Source: Kocuria flava
GTDB lineage: Bacteria > Actinomycetota > Actinomycetes > Actinomycetales > Micrococcaceae
Length of the DNA stretch: 64,000 bases
Assembly (NCBI RefSeq): GCF_001482365.1
Contig: NZ_CP013254.1
Span: 3,286,001-3,350,000 of the forward strand
Reading direction: 5' to 3'
Shown here: positions 51,255 through 59,352 of the stretch, piece after piece
How positions within the stretch are numbered: position 1 is the first letter of the stretch
How the letters are laid out: every line of letters begins with the position of its first letter
Translations under genes and position numbers: made by a program
The notes under the pieces: model-generated
Databases searched by the model: none
Told to the model about the DNA's origin: nothing
The model's input: the letters and a program-made list of their open reading frames with translations, nothing else

Positions 51255-52766
51255 TCAGTGCCGCCCCGGATCGAAGACGGAGGGGTGGAGCTTGATGCCG
51301 TAGTCCTCGAACTTGTCCACGAAGCGCGGGCGCACCCCGGTGGACCGGGTCGTGCCGCGGAACCGGCCGGTGCGCGGGTCCACGCCGGCGTCCCAGTCGA
51401 AGAGGAACGCGTCCTGCAGCGTCACGGTCTCGCCCTCCATGCCCTGGATCTCGGTGATGTGGGTGACCCGGCGGGTGCCGTCGCGCAGGCGCGAAAGCTG
51501 GACGACCACGTGAATGGCCGAGGCGATCTGCTCGCGGATCGCCCGCTGGGGCAGGTCCATGCCGGCCATCATCACGAGGGTCTCGAGGCGCGAGATGGTG
51601 TCGCGCGGGGAGTTGGCGTGGATGGTCGAGAGCGACCCGTCGTGGCCGGTGTTCATGGCCTGGAGCATGTCCAGGGCCTCACCGCCGCGGCACTCCCCCA
51701 CCACGATCCGGTCGGGGCGCATGCGCAGGGAGTTCTTGAGCAGGTCCCGGATAGAGATCTCGCCCTTGCCCTCGATGTTGGCCGGCCGGGACTCGAGCTG
51801 GACGACGTGCTCCTGCTGCAGCTGCAGCTCCACGGCGTCCTCGATGGTCACGATGCGCTCGCCGTGCGGGATGAAGGAGGAGATGACGTTGAGCATCGTC
51901 GTCTTGCCGGTGCCCGTGCCGCCGGCCACGAGGATGTTCAGGTGCGCCTCGACGCAGGCCCGCAGCAGGTCGGCCATCTGTGGGGAGACCGAGCCGAAGC
52001 GGATGAGGTCCTCGATGGTCAGCGGGTCCTTGGCGAACTTGCGGATCGTCAGGGACGAGCCCTTGACCGCGAGCGGCGGGATGACGGCGTTGACGCGCGA
52101 GCCGTCGGGCAGGCGTGCGTCGACCAGGGGCGAGGACTCGTCGATGCGCCGGCCGACCTGGGTGACGATCTTCTCGATGACGTGGCGCAGGTCCTGCTCG
52201 GTGGCGAAGGTCGCCTCGGAGAGGAACACCTTGCCCTTCTGCTCCACGAAGATCTGGTTGGGCCCGTTGACCATGATCTCGGTGACGGAGTCGTCGTCGA
52301 GCAGCTCCTGGAGCGGGCCGTAGCCGAGCACGTCGTCGCTGACCGAGCGGATCAGCCGGATCCGCTCCTCGGAGGACATCGGCACCTGCTCCTCGGCGAC
52401 GATGCGCGTGAGCTCCTTGGTGGCGAAGTCCTTGAGCTGGACGTCAGTAAGGCTCGAGTCGGACTGACGGGAGCCGATGCGGTCGAGCAGCTCCTGCTTG
52501 ACCCGGTGCTTGAGCCCGGCGAGGGCGTCGAACTTCCCGACCTGCACCCGCGGGGCAGGCTCGGCCGGGGCCTCCCGCGCCGGGAGCACGAGAGCGCTGA
52601 GGTCCGGTCCGTCGTCGGCTATGTGGGAAAAACCTTCGGCGCCTGCGGGTACGGACTCCGGCGCGGGCGGCTGAGCGAAGTCATCTCCGGGCGCCGCCGC
52701 GGGAGCGTCCGAAGTCGGGGGGATGATCTCGCCGCGGGCGGCGGCGAGGCGTTCGGCGAGCTTCAT
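51255..52766 (-). CDS. tadA: TadA/CpaF secretion ATPase of the Flp pilus
   Basis: This 503-residue ATPase has an acidic, Pro-rich N-terminal 70 residues, then the conserved DVQLKDFATKELTRI, VTEIMVNGPNQIFVEQKGKV, Walker A AGGTGTGKTTMLN, Walker B RIVTIEDAVELQLQQEHVVQLE, and RMRPDRIVVGECRGGEALDMLQAMNTGHDGS. The ATG overlaps the cpaE stop by 4 bases. It drives pilus assembly in the cytoplasm. Intact. Confidence 0.95.
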   Translation of the reverse strand: MKLAERLAAARGEIIPPTSDAPAAAPGDDFAQPPAPESVPAGAEGFSHIADDGPDLSALVLPAREAPAEPAPRVQVGKFDALAGLKHRVKQELLDRIGSRQSDSSLTDVQLKDFATKELTRIVAEEQVPMSSEERIRLIRSVSDDVLGYGPLQELLDDDSVTEIMVNGPNQIFVEQKGKVFLSEATFATEQDLRHVIEKIVTQVGRRIDESSPLVDARLPDGSRVNAVIPPLAVKGSSLTIRKFAKDPLTIEDLIRFGSVSPQMADLLRACVEAHLNILVAGGTGTGKTTMLNVISSFIPHGERIVTIEDAVELQLQQEHVVQLESRPANIEGKGEISIRDLLKNSLRMRPDRIVVGECRGGEALDMLQAMNTGHDGSLSTIHANSPRDTISRLETLVMMAGMDLPQRAIREQIASAIHVVVQLSRLRDGTRRVTHITEIQGMEGETVTLQDAFLFDWDAGVDPRTGRFRGTTRSTGVRPRFVDKFEDYGIKLHPSVFDPGRH

Positions 52767-53992
52767 GAGCGGACCAGAGCCTTCCGGCGCAGACCGCGCC
52801 GGGGGGTGGGGCGGTCGGGGGCGAAGGAGTCGATGAGGGTCTGCAGCTGCCGCGCGGCCTTGTCCTTGGGCGCGTGCAGCAACAAGGGTTCCCCGCGGTT
52901 GGTGGCGTACGGGGCCAGACGGGACCGGGGCACCACGAGGTCGACCGAGGCGCGGATCGTGGCCTCGATGTCCTGCACCGACAGTCCGGAGTTCCGGTCG
53001 GCGGCGTTGACCACGACCTGCGCACTGGGCGGGACGAGGTCGATCTCGCCGAGCAGGTCCATCTGCTTGCGCAGCCCGCGCACGCCGGGGACGTCCATGC
53101 CGGTGAGGAAGACGACGTCGGTGGCCGCCTCGAGCGCGGCGAGCGCGTGCTCGCCCATGCCCGGGGCGGTGTCGACGACGACGTACTGGAACTGTCCCGA
53201 GAGCTGCTCGAGCAGGTGGGCGACCTGGGCGCCGCCCACGAGCTCGCCCTCGGCCGGGTTGGCCGGGGTGCACAGGGCGTAGATCGAGGCGGGGTGGACG
53301 GTGAGGAAGGTCTTGAGCACCAGGGCGTCGTCGACGGCAGGGCCCGTCACAGCCTCGGTCAGCGAGTGCTCGGGAGCCAGCCGCAGCGCGGCGGCGACGT
53401 CGCCGAACTGGACGTCCAGGTCCACGATGACCGTGTTCATGGGCGCAATCCGCCCCAGGCCCACGGCGAGGTTCGTGGCGACCGTGGTCTTGCCGACCCC
53501 ACCTTTGGGCGAGGTCACCACGATCGTGCGGGAGTCGTCGCGCGGAGCCGCCGGCACCGCGGGCAGCACCCCGGTCGCGGGGCCGCCGTGCGGCAGCACG
53601 CGGCGCCGGGACTCCGCGGCGTCGAGGACGCGGGAGAGCGTGGCGAGGATGCCGTCGGCGTCGGCGTCGAGGTCGAGCACGTCGCGGAACCCGGCGCGCA
53701 TCGCGGCCACGGCGAGCGACATGTCCGGCGGCACGACCAGGATGAGAGCGACCTCGGGCCGTTGGATGTCGAAGACACCACCCAGGTGCAGGGCGTCGTG
53801 GAGGTCGAGGCCGGGCCCGAGCACCACCACGGTGGGCAGCTCGCCGACGGAGCGGCCGAGCAGCTCGTCCGGGGTGGCGGGCAGCGCGGTGCCGAGAACG
53901 GTCTGCACCTCGCCGGGCAGCCGGCCCTGGACGGCCTGGCGGAAACGGGAGTCATAGGCGGGGTCGCCGGTGACGAGCAGCAGGCGGCTCAT
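52763..53992 (-). CDS. cpaE: CpaE/TadZ-like pilus localisation ATPase
   Basis: A 409-residue protein with a receiver-like N-terminal domain (about 1-130) and a ParA/MinD domain with a complete deviant Walker A TSPKGGVGKTTVATNLA, DLDVQFGDVAAALRL and VVDTAPGMGEH. It is expected to place the Tad machine in the cell. The ATG overlaps the cpaB stop (ATGA). Confidence 0.92.
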   Translation of the reverse strand: MSRLLLVTGDPAYDSRFRQAVQGRLPGEVQTVLGTALPATPDELLGRSVGELPTVVVLGPGLDLHDALHLGGVFDIQRPEVALILVVPPDMSLAVAAMRAGFRDVLDLDADADGILATLSRVLDAAESRRRVLPHGGPATGVLPAVPAAPRDDSRTIVVTSPKGGVGKTTVATNLAVGLGRIAPMNTVIVDLDVQFGDVAAALRLAPEHSLTEAVTGPAVDDALVLKTFLTVHPASIYALCTPANPAEGELVGGAQVAHLLEQLSGQFQYVVVDTAPGMGEHALAALEAATDVVFLTGMDVPGVRGLRKQMDLLGEIDLVPPSAQVVVNAADRNSGLSVQDIEATIRASVDLVVPRSRLAPYATNRGEPLLLHAPKDKAARQLQTLIDSFAPDRPTPRRGLRRKALVRS

Positions 53993-54735
53993 GAGAAGTC
54001 CTCTCTGGTGGCGCCGTTGGCGTTCTCCTCGGCGTCCTCGGGCTCGAGCGAGAGCCAGATCCGGCCGAACTCGGAGGCGTAGACGATCTTCTCGGCGGTG
54101 TCGGCGTTGACGGCAAAGGTGACGAGCATGGTCCCCTCCGGTACGGCAGGGGTCTCGGACCCCGTGGTCTCGGCTCCGCCCTCACTCTCGGCCGATGTCG
54201 CCGTGGAGGGTGCACCCTGCACCGCGGTGACGAGGACCTTGTCCAGGTCCTTGGCGGTCCGGGAGACCCGGGCGTCGTCGCCCTCGAAGGAGACGAAGAA
54301 CCCGACCCGGTCCCCGGCGGCCAGCTGGCCGCCGATCACGCGAGGCGCCTCGAGCTGGATGGTCACCTCTTGGAGACCCGCCGGGACTGGGACGGTGCCG
54401 GGCGCCTCGAGAGCCTGGCGGTCGACCAGCCTAGAGCTGAGCAACTGCTCCCCCGGCTGCAGGTCGACGCCGGCGACCTTGCCGCTCTGGCCGTCGAAGG
54501 AGGACAGCGCGCCGTCGGGCACCACGGCGGCGGGCACCGTGTGCAGGGCGACGGACTCGCCGAACTCGCCGACGGGCGTGCCCTCGGGGATCGGCGCGGT
54601 GACGAGGTAGACCTCTCGCGGCTCCTGGTCGTCGAGGGCGCGGGCGTCGGCTGTGCCGACGTAGGTGGTGACGAGGACCAGGCCGGCGATGGCCAGGACT
54701 GCCATCACGAAGCCGGCGAGAATTCGGGTCTTCAC
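53989..54735 (-). CDS. cpaB: CpaB/RcpC-like Flp pilus assembly protein (SAF domain)
   Basis: A 248-residue protein with an N-terminal membrane anchor (ILAGFVMAVLAIAGLVLVTTYVG), SAF domain (VYLVTAPIPEGTPVGEFGESV; GVDLQPGEQLLSSRLVD) and an RcpC/CpaB domain (VTIQLEAPRVIGGQLAAGDRVGFFVSF). GTG start. In actinobacteria, which lack an outer membrane, it probably acts at the cell-wall face. Confidence 0.87.
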   Translation of the reverse strand: MKTRILAGFVMAVLAIAGLVLVTTYVGTADARALDDQEPREVYLVTAPIPEGTPVGEFGESVALHTVPAAVVPDGALSSFDGQSGKVAGVDLQPGEQLLSSRLVDRQALEAPGTVPVPAGLQEVTIQLEAPRVIGGQLAAGDRVGFFVSFEGDDARVSRTAKDLDKVLVTAVQGAPSTATSAESEGGAETTGSETPAVPEGTMLVTFAVNADTAEKIVYASEFGRIWLSLEPEDAEENANGATREDFS

Positions 54736-54789
54736 GGGAGTGTCATCCTCACGGGGTGAGCAGAGCAGGATCGGTGGAAATAAAGAGAT

Positions 54790-55806
54790 TCAGTCGGTGA
54801 GCTCGACGACGGCCAGACCGTTGGACGGCGGCTGCGTCGAGAGCTCGTAGTCGTCGAGGGTCACGTACTCGACGAAGCGGCCGTAGATGCCCTTGTTGCA
54901 GTAGTTCGAGGACCCGGTGCAGGCCGGGTAGTTGTACTCCTCGTTCGAGGTGAACTTCCAGCCCAGGACCTCGAAGGCCACCCACGCCGTGATGGTGTAC
55001 TCGGCGTTGGCGCCGGTGCCGCTGACGTTCTGGTACACGGGGAAGAGGAGGATGTTGTCGAGTGCACCGCTCTTGATCTGGGCCAGGATTTCGTCGCACA
55101 CGCTCGGCAGGTTGGAACCTGTGTCGGCGGCCACGACCACCGAGACCGAGACGTCGGCGCCGCAGGCAGGATCGCTGTCGTTCTTGGCGAGCTTGTACCA
55201 GCCGAAGCCGCCGGCGGAGCCGGCCGTCCCAGAGGGGCATCCCGCCGAGTTCGAGTTGTCCTGCATGCCGATGACCACCGGTCCGTCGTCGAACTTTGCG
55301 TCGACCTCGCACTGGGCGAAGGCGATGGACAGCTGCGCCGGCCCCTTCTGCACCGCACCCCACTGTGCCCCCGAGGAAGCGCCCACGGTCGCAGTGTCCT
55401 GCCCGAGAAATCGGGCGAAGGCGAGCGACAGCGACCCCACACCGCTCTCGTCGCCTGTTGCGAGGCGGACAGCGACGCTCTGCGCCGCCATGTCGACGGA
55501 GGCCTCGGCGACGGCAGCCGCCTCGTCCTTCGCGTTGGCGTTGGCCAGCGCTTGGGCGGTGTCGGTCGGAGTCGCGCAGTCGGCACGATTCACCGCACAA
55601 TCCTGCGCGATGGCCAGCGCCGCGGCATCGGCTCCCGACTGCAACTCGGCGCGCTCCTCGTAGAGCATGCCGACGTCGATGGCGAGTGCTGCGAAGCCGA
55701 GAATTACAACGAGAGAGACGGCTGTCATGACGGATACGGCTCCGCGCTCGCCATTCTCGCGATGCATCGCCCGGGCGTCGAGAAGGTGATCGATCAGCCG
55801 CCGCAT
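54790..55806 (-). CDS. TadG-like pilus-associated protein
   Basis: A 338-residue protein beginning with the Tad-type N-terminal segment ERGAVSVMTAVSLVVILGFAALAIDVG and the conserved LYEERAELQSGADAAALA. The extracellular region has several Cys (including CTGSSNYC), which suggests disulfides. The start ATG lies 11 bases before the end of the tadE frame, so the genes overlap by 13 bases. TadG anchors or links the pilus to the envelope in other systems; inferred here. Confidence 0.85.
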   Translation of the reverse strand: MRRLIDHLLDARAMHRENGERGAVSVMTAVSLVVILGFAALAIDVGMLYEERAELQSGADAAALAIAQDCAVNRADCATPTDTAQALANANAKDEAAAVAEASVDMAAQSVAVRLATGDESGVGSLSLAFARFLGQDTATVGASSGAQWGAVQKGPAQLSIAFAQCEVDAKFDDGPVVIGMQDNSNSAGCPSGTAGSAGGFGWYKLAKNDSDPACGADVSVSVVVAADTGSNLPSVCDEILAQIKSGALDNILLFPVYQNVSGTGANAEYTITAWVAFEVLGWKFTSNEEYNYPACTGSSNYCNKGIYGRFVEYVTLDDYELSTQPPSNGLAVVELTD

Positions 55807-56165
55807 CGCATGGCCGCCTCTCCGGTCAGGGTCAGACCGCCCGCGATACCGGTGAGCGTCTCGAGTTCGTGGGAGACGGTGACCGAAATCTGCTGGCCAG
55901 GAGCGCAGGTCGCCGGCGCTGCGGCAAAATTGGTTGCCTCGAGGTCGACGGCCGGGGCGGCTGTCGTTCCGCGGCTCACGGCGTCGGCCCACACGTTGCC
56001 GACCGCCATGGTTCGAGCAGTCTCCCGGGCGGCGTGAGTGAGGCTGATCTGCACGTTGTACGCCCGGCCGAACTCGATGATGCCCAGCAGAAGGGCTATG
56101 AGGATCGGCACAATGAGCGCGAACTCTACGGCAGCTGCACCACGCTCGGACCTCCATGCGTTCAT
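55794..56165 (-). CDS. TadE-like minor pilin
   Basis: A 123-residue protein with SERGAAAVEFALIVPILIALLLGIIEFGRAYNVQ, the typical TadE start with the pseudopilin-like cleavage site (RG|AAAVEF), followed by a short extracellular domain with a Cys pair (ATCAPG, MRCGG). It lies 105 bases after the flp gene, behind a hairpin. Confidence 0.9.
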   Translation of the reverse strand: MNAWRSERGAAAVEFALIVPILIALLLGIIEFGRAYNVQISLTHAARETARTMAVGNVWADAVSRGTTAAPAVDLEATNFAAAPATCAPGQQISVTVSHELETLTGIAGGLTLTGEAAMRCGG

Positions 56166-56214
56166 GAGCCAAACCTTCCGCCACAGGACTTACGACTACG
56201 TGTTCTCCAAGCAA

Positions 56215-56249
56215 AGCGCCGCGGCCTCCCAGTGGGACGCCGCGGCGCT
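56215..56249 (-). terminator. Hairpin between flp and tadE
   Basis: An 11-bp perfect stem (AGCGCCGCGGC with complement) with a 13-base loop, followed by a T-containing stretch on the minus strand. It could let most transcripts end after the abundant pilin and reduce expression of assembly genes. Confidence 0.6.
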
Positions 56250-56270
56250 TCAGCGTTTCGGCGAGACCGA

Positions 56271-56492
56271 TCAGGTCGCGGGGGTCTCCTCGCCGCCACC
56301 GAGCTGGCCGACCACGCCCTGGATCATTTCGCGCAGCGGATCGTTCAGCAGCGTGAGCGCGCCGATGACGACAATGGCGAGAAGGCCGACGATCAGGCCG
56401 TACTCCACGGCGGTGGCGCCCTTCTCGTCCTTCTTGAGGCGCTCGCCGGCGGCGAAGAAGACGTTCTGGATGGTGATGAGCAGAGGCAGCAT
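56271..56492 (-). CDS. flp: Flp/Fap pilin subunit
   Basis: This 73-residue prepilin has a long charged leader (AGERLKKDEKG), the cleavage site G|ATAVEYGLIV recognised by TadV-type prepilin peptidases, one hydrophobic helix (LLAIVVIGALTLL) and a short variable tail. The ATG follows AAAGGA at 6-7 bases. It is the first gene of the Tad operon. An IS lies only 28 bases upstream of the start codon, separating it from its candidate promoter at 59244-59273. Confidence 0.93.
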   Translation of the reverse strand: MLPLLITIQNVFFAAGERLKKDEKGATAVEYGLIVGLLAIVVIGALTLLNDPLREMIQGVVGQLGGGEETPAT

Positions 56493-56570
56493 GGCAGGAT
56501 CCTTTGAGAGAAGGGGGTAAGAGCTCGCGCGGATAGGAGGACAGGCCCGGAGGCAACGATTCCCCGCTGC

Positions 56571-56653
56571 TAGCATGTGCAGCATGTCAGGCGCTTCGAG
56601 CTCGGCCGCTTGCGCGGCAGTGACCAGGACGTCCCGCTAGCGGCGGGACGTCC
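56571..56653 (+). promoter_or_regulatory. Leaderless promoter and attenuator-like hairpin before the MFS gene
   Basis: TAGCAT (56571-56576) is followed by 7 bases and an ATG. An 11-bp perfect stem GGACGTCCCGC with complement spans 56627-56653, with loop TAGCG. The stop codon of an 18-codon reading frame lies in this loop. A ribosome stalled on the leader could prevent or alter the hairpin. The exporter start is 103 bases further on. The mechanism is inferred. Confidence 0.5.
56584..56640 (+). CDS. Putative 18-residue leader peptide (MSGASSSAACAAVTRTSR)
   Basis: The frame starts at an ATG placed for leaderless translation and ends at TAG inside the hairpin loop. It has no known homologue that I recognise. 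Its coding status rests only on position and on the hairpin overlap. Confidence 0.3.
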   Translation: MSGASSSAACAAVTRTSR

Positions 56654-56755
56654 GGCACACAGCAACACCTCACCTGGAACGTCCAGCCGCTTCGTGATCA
56701 GACCGGAGCGGCCCTTCGTGCTACTCGGTAACTCTTCAGAGCGACGGAGCAATTG

Positions 56756-58180
56756 ATGCTTTCAGGCACTTCCACCACTTCACGCGGGACCGGTCCCGCC
56801 CCCGTGCGCGCATGGCTCGTGCTGTGCGCGATGTCGATGCTGCAGTTCTTCATCGCGGTCGACGTGACCGTGGTCAACATCGCGCTGCCCTCGATCGGCG
56901 CGGACCTCGGCGTCGCGGGACACTCCCTCACCTGGGTCGTGGTCGGCTACACCATCACCGGCGGCGGGCTGCTGATGCTCGGCGGCCGGATCGGTGACCT
57001 TCTCGGCCGCCGCCGCACCCTCCTGGTCGGCACGAGCGTCTTCGGCGCGGCCTCCCTGCTAGCGGGCCTGGCCCCGTCCTTCCCGGTCCTGGTCGCAGCC
57101 CGCCTGCTCCAGGGTGCGGGCGAGGCCGTCGCGCTGCCAGCGGCGATGGCGACCATCGTGCTGCTCTTCCCCGAGGGGCCGCGCCGGTCGCGGGCCCTGA
57201 GCGTGTGGGCGGCCGTGGCCAGCTGCGGCCTGGTTCTCGGGTTCGCCCTGTCAGGGATCATCACCGCCCACCTGGGCTGGCGCTGGGTCTTCCTGGTCTC
57301 GGTGCCCTTCATCCTGGTCGTGATCGTGACCGCGCTGCTCCTGGTCCCAGCCGACCGGCCCGCGTCTGGCGGACGGGTCCGCCTGGACCTTCCCGGTTCA
57401 CTCCTGCTGACCGCGTGCCCGCTGCTGTTCGTCTACGCCGCGGTCGAGGCGGGCGAGCCTGCCACCGGCCTGTGGGTCAGCGGGGTCGCGCTGCTGTGCG
57501 CGGTGCTGGCTGCCGCCGGGTTCGTGAGGGTCGAGTCGAGGTCGCCGAACCCGCTGGTCCCGCTGACCTTCTTCGCCGACCGCGCCCGGCTGCGGGCGAA
57601 CCTGACGACGATGCTGCTCAGCGGTGCGTTGTCGACGTCGTTCCTGCTGTTCACGTTCTACCTGCAGGACAGGCTCGGCATCGGGCCTCTGGGGGCAGGC
57701 CTGACGATGCTGCCCCTCGCCGTGGCACTGATCGTGGCCTCGGTGCTCGTGCCCCGGCTGCTGGGACGCTGGGGCGCACGCGCCTGCGTGCTGGTCGGCC
57801 TGGGGGCTGCTGCCGGCGCAATGGGCGTGGTCGCGCTCGTGGCCGTCCTGGGCAGCGGAGCGACGTGGCTGCTCCCGGCGATGCTTCTGATCGCAGCGGG
57901 CATGGGCTTCGGGCTCGTGGGTCTGCAGTACATCGCCGTCAGCGGTACCACCGAGGAGGACGCCGGGATCGCCTCCGGCGTCCAGCGAGCATCCGACCAG
58001 CTCGGTGGAGCAGCCGGTGTAGCCGTCTACGTCGGCCTAGGGTTCGCACCGGCCCTGCACGCCGACGCCGGGGACCCGTTTGTGGTCGCTGCGGTGCTCG
58101 CCGTCGTCGGGCTGGTCGTCGGTGCCGTGGTCATCTCCCGCTCGCCGTCCACCGCGGCGGGGCAGCCGCAGGCCGGGTAG
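56756..58180 (+). CDS. DHA2-family MFS drug/proton antiporter
   Basis: A 474-residue membrane protein with many hydrophobic helices (about 14, as in DHA2). Motif A reads GGRIGDLLGRRRTLL; the first helix has FFIAVDVTVVNIALPSIGADLG, the DHA2 motif D1 region; motif C-like GLVLGFALSGIITAHLGWRW is present. Such proteins export drugs or dyes with proton exchange. The ATG (or TTG 3 bases earlier) follows a GGAG site. It lies within an IS5-type element and no regulator gene is nearby; control may be through the leader. Confidence 0.88.
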   Translation: MLSGTSTTSRGTGPAPVRAWLVLCAMSMLQFFIAVDVTVVNIALPSIGADLGVAGHSLTWVVVGYTITGGGLLMLGGRIGDLLGRRRTLLVGTSVFGAASLLAGLAPSFPVLVAARLLQGAGEAVALPAAMATIVLLFPEGPRRSRALSVWAAVASCGLVLGFALSGIITAHLGWRWVFLVSVPFILVVIVTALLLVPADRPASGGRVRLDLPGSLLLTACPLLFVYAAVEAGEPATGLWVSGVALLCAVLAAAGFVRVESRSPNPLVPLTFFADRARLRANLTTMLLSGALSTSFLLFTFYLQDRLGIGPLGAGLTMLPLAVALIVASVLVPRLLGRWGARACVLVGLGAAAGAMGVVALVAVLGSGATWLLPAMLLIAAGMGFGLVGLQYIAVSGTTEEDAGIASGVQRASDQLGGAAGVAVYVGLGFAPALHADAGDPFVVAAVLAVVGLVVGAVVISRSPSTAAGQPQAG

Positions 58181-58187
58181 CAGGACC

Positions 58188-58231
58188 GGGGCTGCCGCGC
58201 CGCGCCCAGACGGGTACGCCGCGGCAGCCCC
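58188..58231 (+). terminator. Terminator after the MFS gene
   Basis: A perfect 11-bp stem GGGGCTGCCGC with complement, 22-base loop, 7 bases after the stop codon. Confidence 0.6.
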
Positions 58232-58265
58232 GCCCGTCTCCCGACGACGACGATCACAAGATCAC

Positions 58266-59105
58266 GTGCCCGTCCTGCCCGGCTTCATCGCCGACCCTCT
58301 GTGGGAGCAGTTCCAAGCCCTGCTACCCGAACGCAACATCAACCACCCTCTGGGGTGCCACCGCCCGCGCATCCCAGACCGGGTCGTCTTCGACAAGCTT
58401 CTGGCCCGCCTCGTCCTGGGCGGCACCTACCAGCAGCACGCCGACGAGACCTGCTCGGCGACCACGATGCGAGCCCGCCGAGACGAGTGGATCCGTGCCG
58501 ACGTGTTCGAACAGCTCCACCACCTGGCGCTGGAGGCCTACGACCAGGCTGTCGGCCTCGACCTGAACAACCTCGTGGTCGACGGATGCATCGTCAAGGC
58601 ACCATGCGGAGGAGATAACACCGGCCACAGCCCTGTCGACCGCGGCAAATCGGGTCTCAAGAGATCGGTGCTCGTGGACGGCGGCGGGATTCCGGTCGGA
58701 TGGGTGCTGGCCGGGGCCAACAGGAACGACTCTCCGCTCCTGCGACCGACGCTAGAAACCCTCGCCGTGCTCGGATTCAGGCTTCCTGAGGTCATCACAG
58801 TCCACCTGGATGCAGGCTATGACTCGGCTCGGACCCGGGATCTGCTCTCCGAGCTGGGCTGCACCCCGAACATCACTCCCAAGGGGGCCTTCCTACCTAT
58901 CAGCCACACTCGTCGATGGGTCGTCGAGCGGACCAACTCATGGCACAACAGAGGGTTCTCGGCGCTGGCAAGGGTGACCGACCGGCAAGGGTGCGTGCAG
59001 AACGCCTGGGTGGCGCTGGCCAGCGCGATCATCATCATCCGCCGTCTGGTCCGGCAGTCCTGGAAGCGCTACCGGTGGGACTCTCGCCCTGCCCGGTGCC
59101 CCTGA
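58266..59105 (+). CDS. IS5-family transposase
   Basis: A 279-residue transposase with the N-terminal DUF4096-type domain (PLWEQFQALLPERN; CHRPRIPDRVVFDKLLARLVLG) and a DDE domain: VVDGCIVKAPCGGDNTGHSPVDRGKSGLKR, VHLDAGYDSARTRDLL and the Glu in WVVERTNSWHNRGFSALARV. Single frame, no frameshift. The GTG at 58266 is the start nearest the homology. Confidence 0.9.
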   Translation: MPVLPGFIADPLWEQFQALLPERNINHPLGCHRPRIPDRVVFDKLLARLVLGGTYQQHADETCSATTMRARRDEWIRADVFEQLHHLALEAYDQAVGLDLNNLVVDGCIVKAPCGGDNTGHSPVDRGKSGLKRSVLVDGGGIPVGWVLAGANRNDSPLLRPTLETLAVLGFRLPEVITVHLDAGYDSARTRDLLSELGCTPNITPKGAFLPISHTRRWVVERTNSWHNRGFSALARVTDRQGCVQNAWVALASAIIIIRRLVRQSWKRYRWDSRPARCP

Positions 59106-59243
59106 CCCATACGCGGTCCTATCCGCGCAACCTCTAAGGAAAATGGGTCCGTCAGCTCTGTCGGTATGTGCCTCGCGGCTCTCCCCGTACCGGGCTACTG
59201 ACCTGCAAGAAGATTAGACTTTGCTCCAGCAAAGACACAACCA

Positions 59244-59273
59244 TTCGTATGCATGCTCTTTGGGGGACGTCAA
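59244..59273 (-). promoter_or_regulatory. Candidate native promoter of the flp/tad operon, stranded by the IS
   Basis: On the minus strand TTGACG and TACGAA are separated by 18 bases, the best sigma70-type promoter in this gap. It points towards flp, but the 2.6-kb IS element now lies between. A small hairpin CTTTGCT/AGCAAAG (59219-59234) lies at the predicted transcript start. Confidence 0.5.
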
Positions 59274-59352
59274 AGTCCGACGTAATACCTGGTCGGAGAC
59301 TCCATGCATGCGCATCGAGGCGTCCGCGGACGATCCTGTCCCCCGAACGGGG

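Larger units (their letters stand above)
48810..51255 (-). pseudogene. tadB: tadB disrupted by an ISL3-family element
   Basis: The first 278 codons (50421-51255) encode the TadB helices and F domain (VFADQLDNTLQLFSGSLRAGHSLLRAV). The last 37 codons are at 48810-48922, beyond the IS, and encode VSLFFTSGILGYGMIAISL and a final helix ending KVVKIKF. The insertion lies in ISPDY|V with an 8-bp duplication CGTAATCC. Joining the parts gives a 315-residue TadB of usual length. As it stands the protein loses its last membrane helix and gains an IS-encoded tail. The gene overlaps the tadA stop by one base. Confidence 0.9.
56521..59134. mobile_element. IS5-family element carrying an MFS exporter as passenger (2,614 bp)
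   Basis: The ends are 18-bp inverted repeats, GAGCTCGCGCGGATAGGA (56521-56538) and the complement of GAGGTTGCGCGGATAGGA (59117-59134), with 16 identical bases. They are flanked by the direct repeat TAA at 56518-56520 and 59135-59137, as expected for TNA-duplicating IS5 groups. Inside are the transposase (58266-59105) and, upstream of it on the same strand, the DHA2 exporter gene with its own leader and terminator. I find no second IR copy near 58232-58265, so the exporter seems to be part of the element. Confidence 0.75.

Noticed and set aside
58232..59134. A simple IS5 element containing only the transposase
   Set aside because: No inverted copy of the right end is visible between the exporter stop and the transposase start; the matching end lies at 56521 with a TAA duplication. 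Kept as the main alternative.
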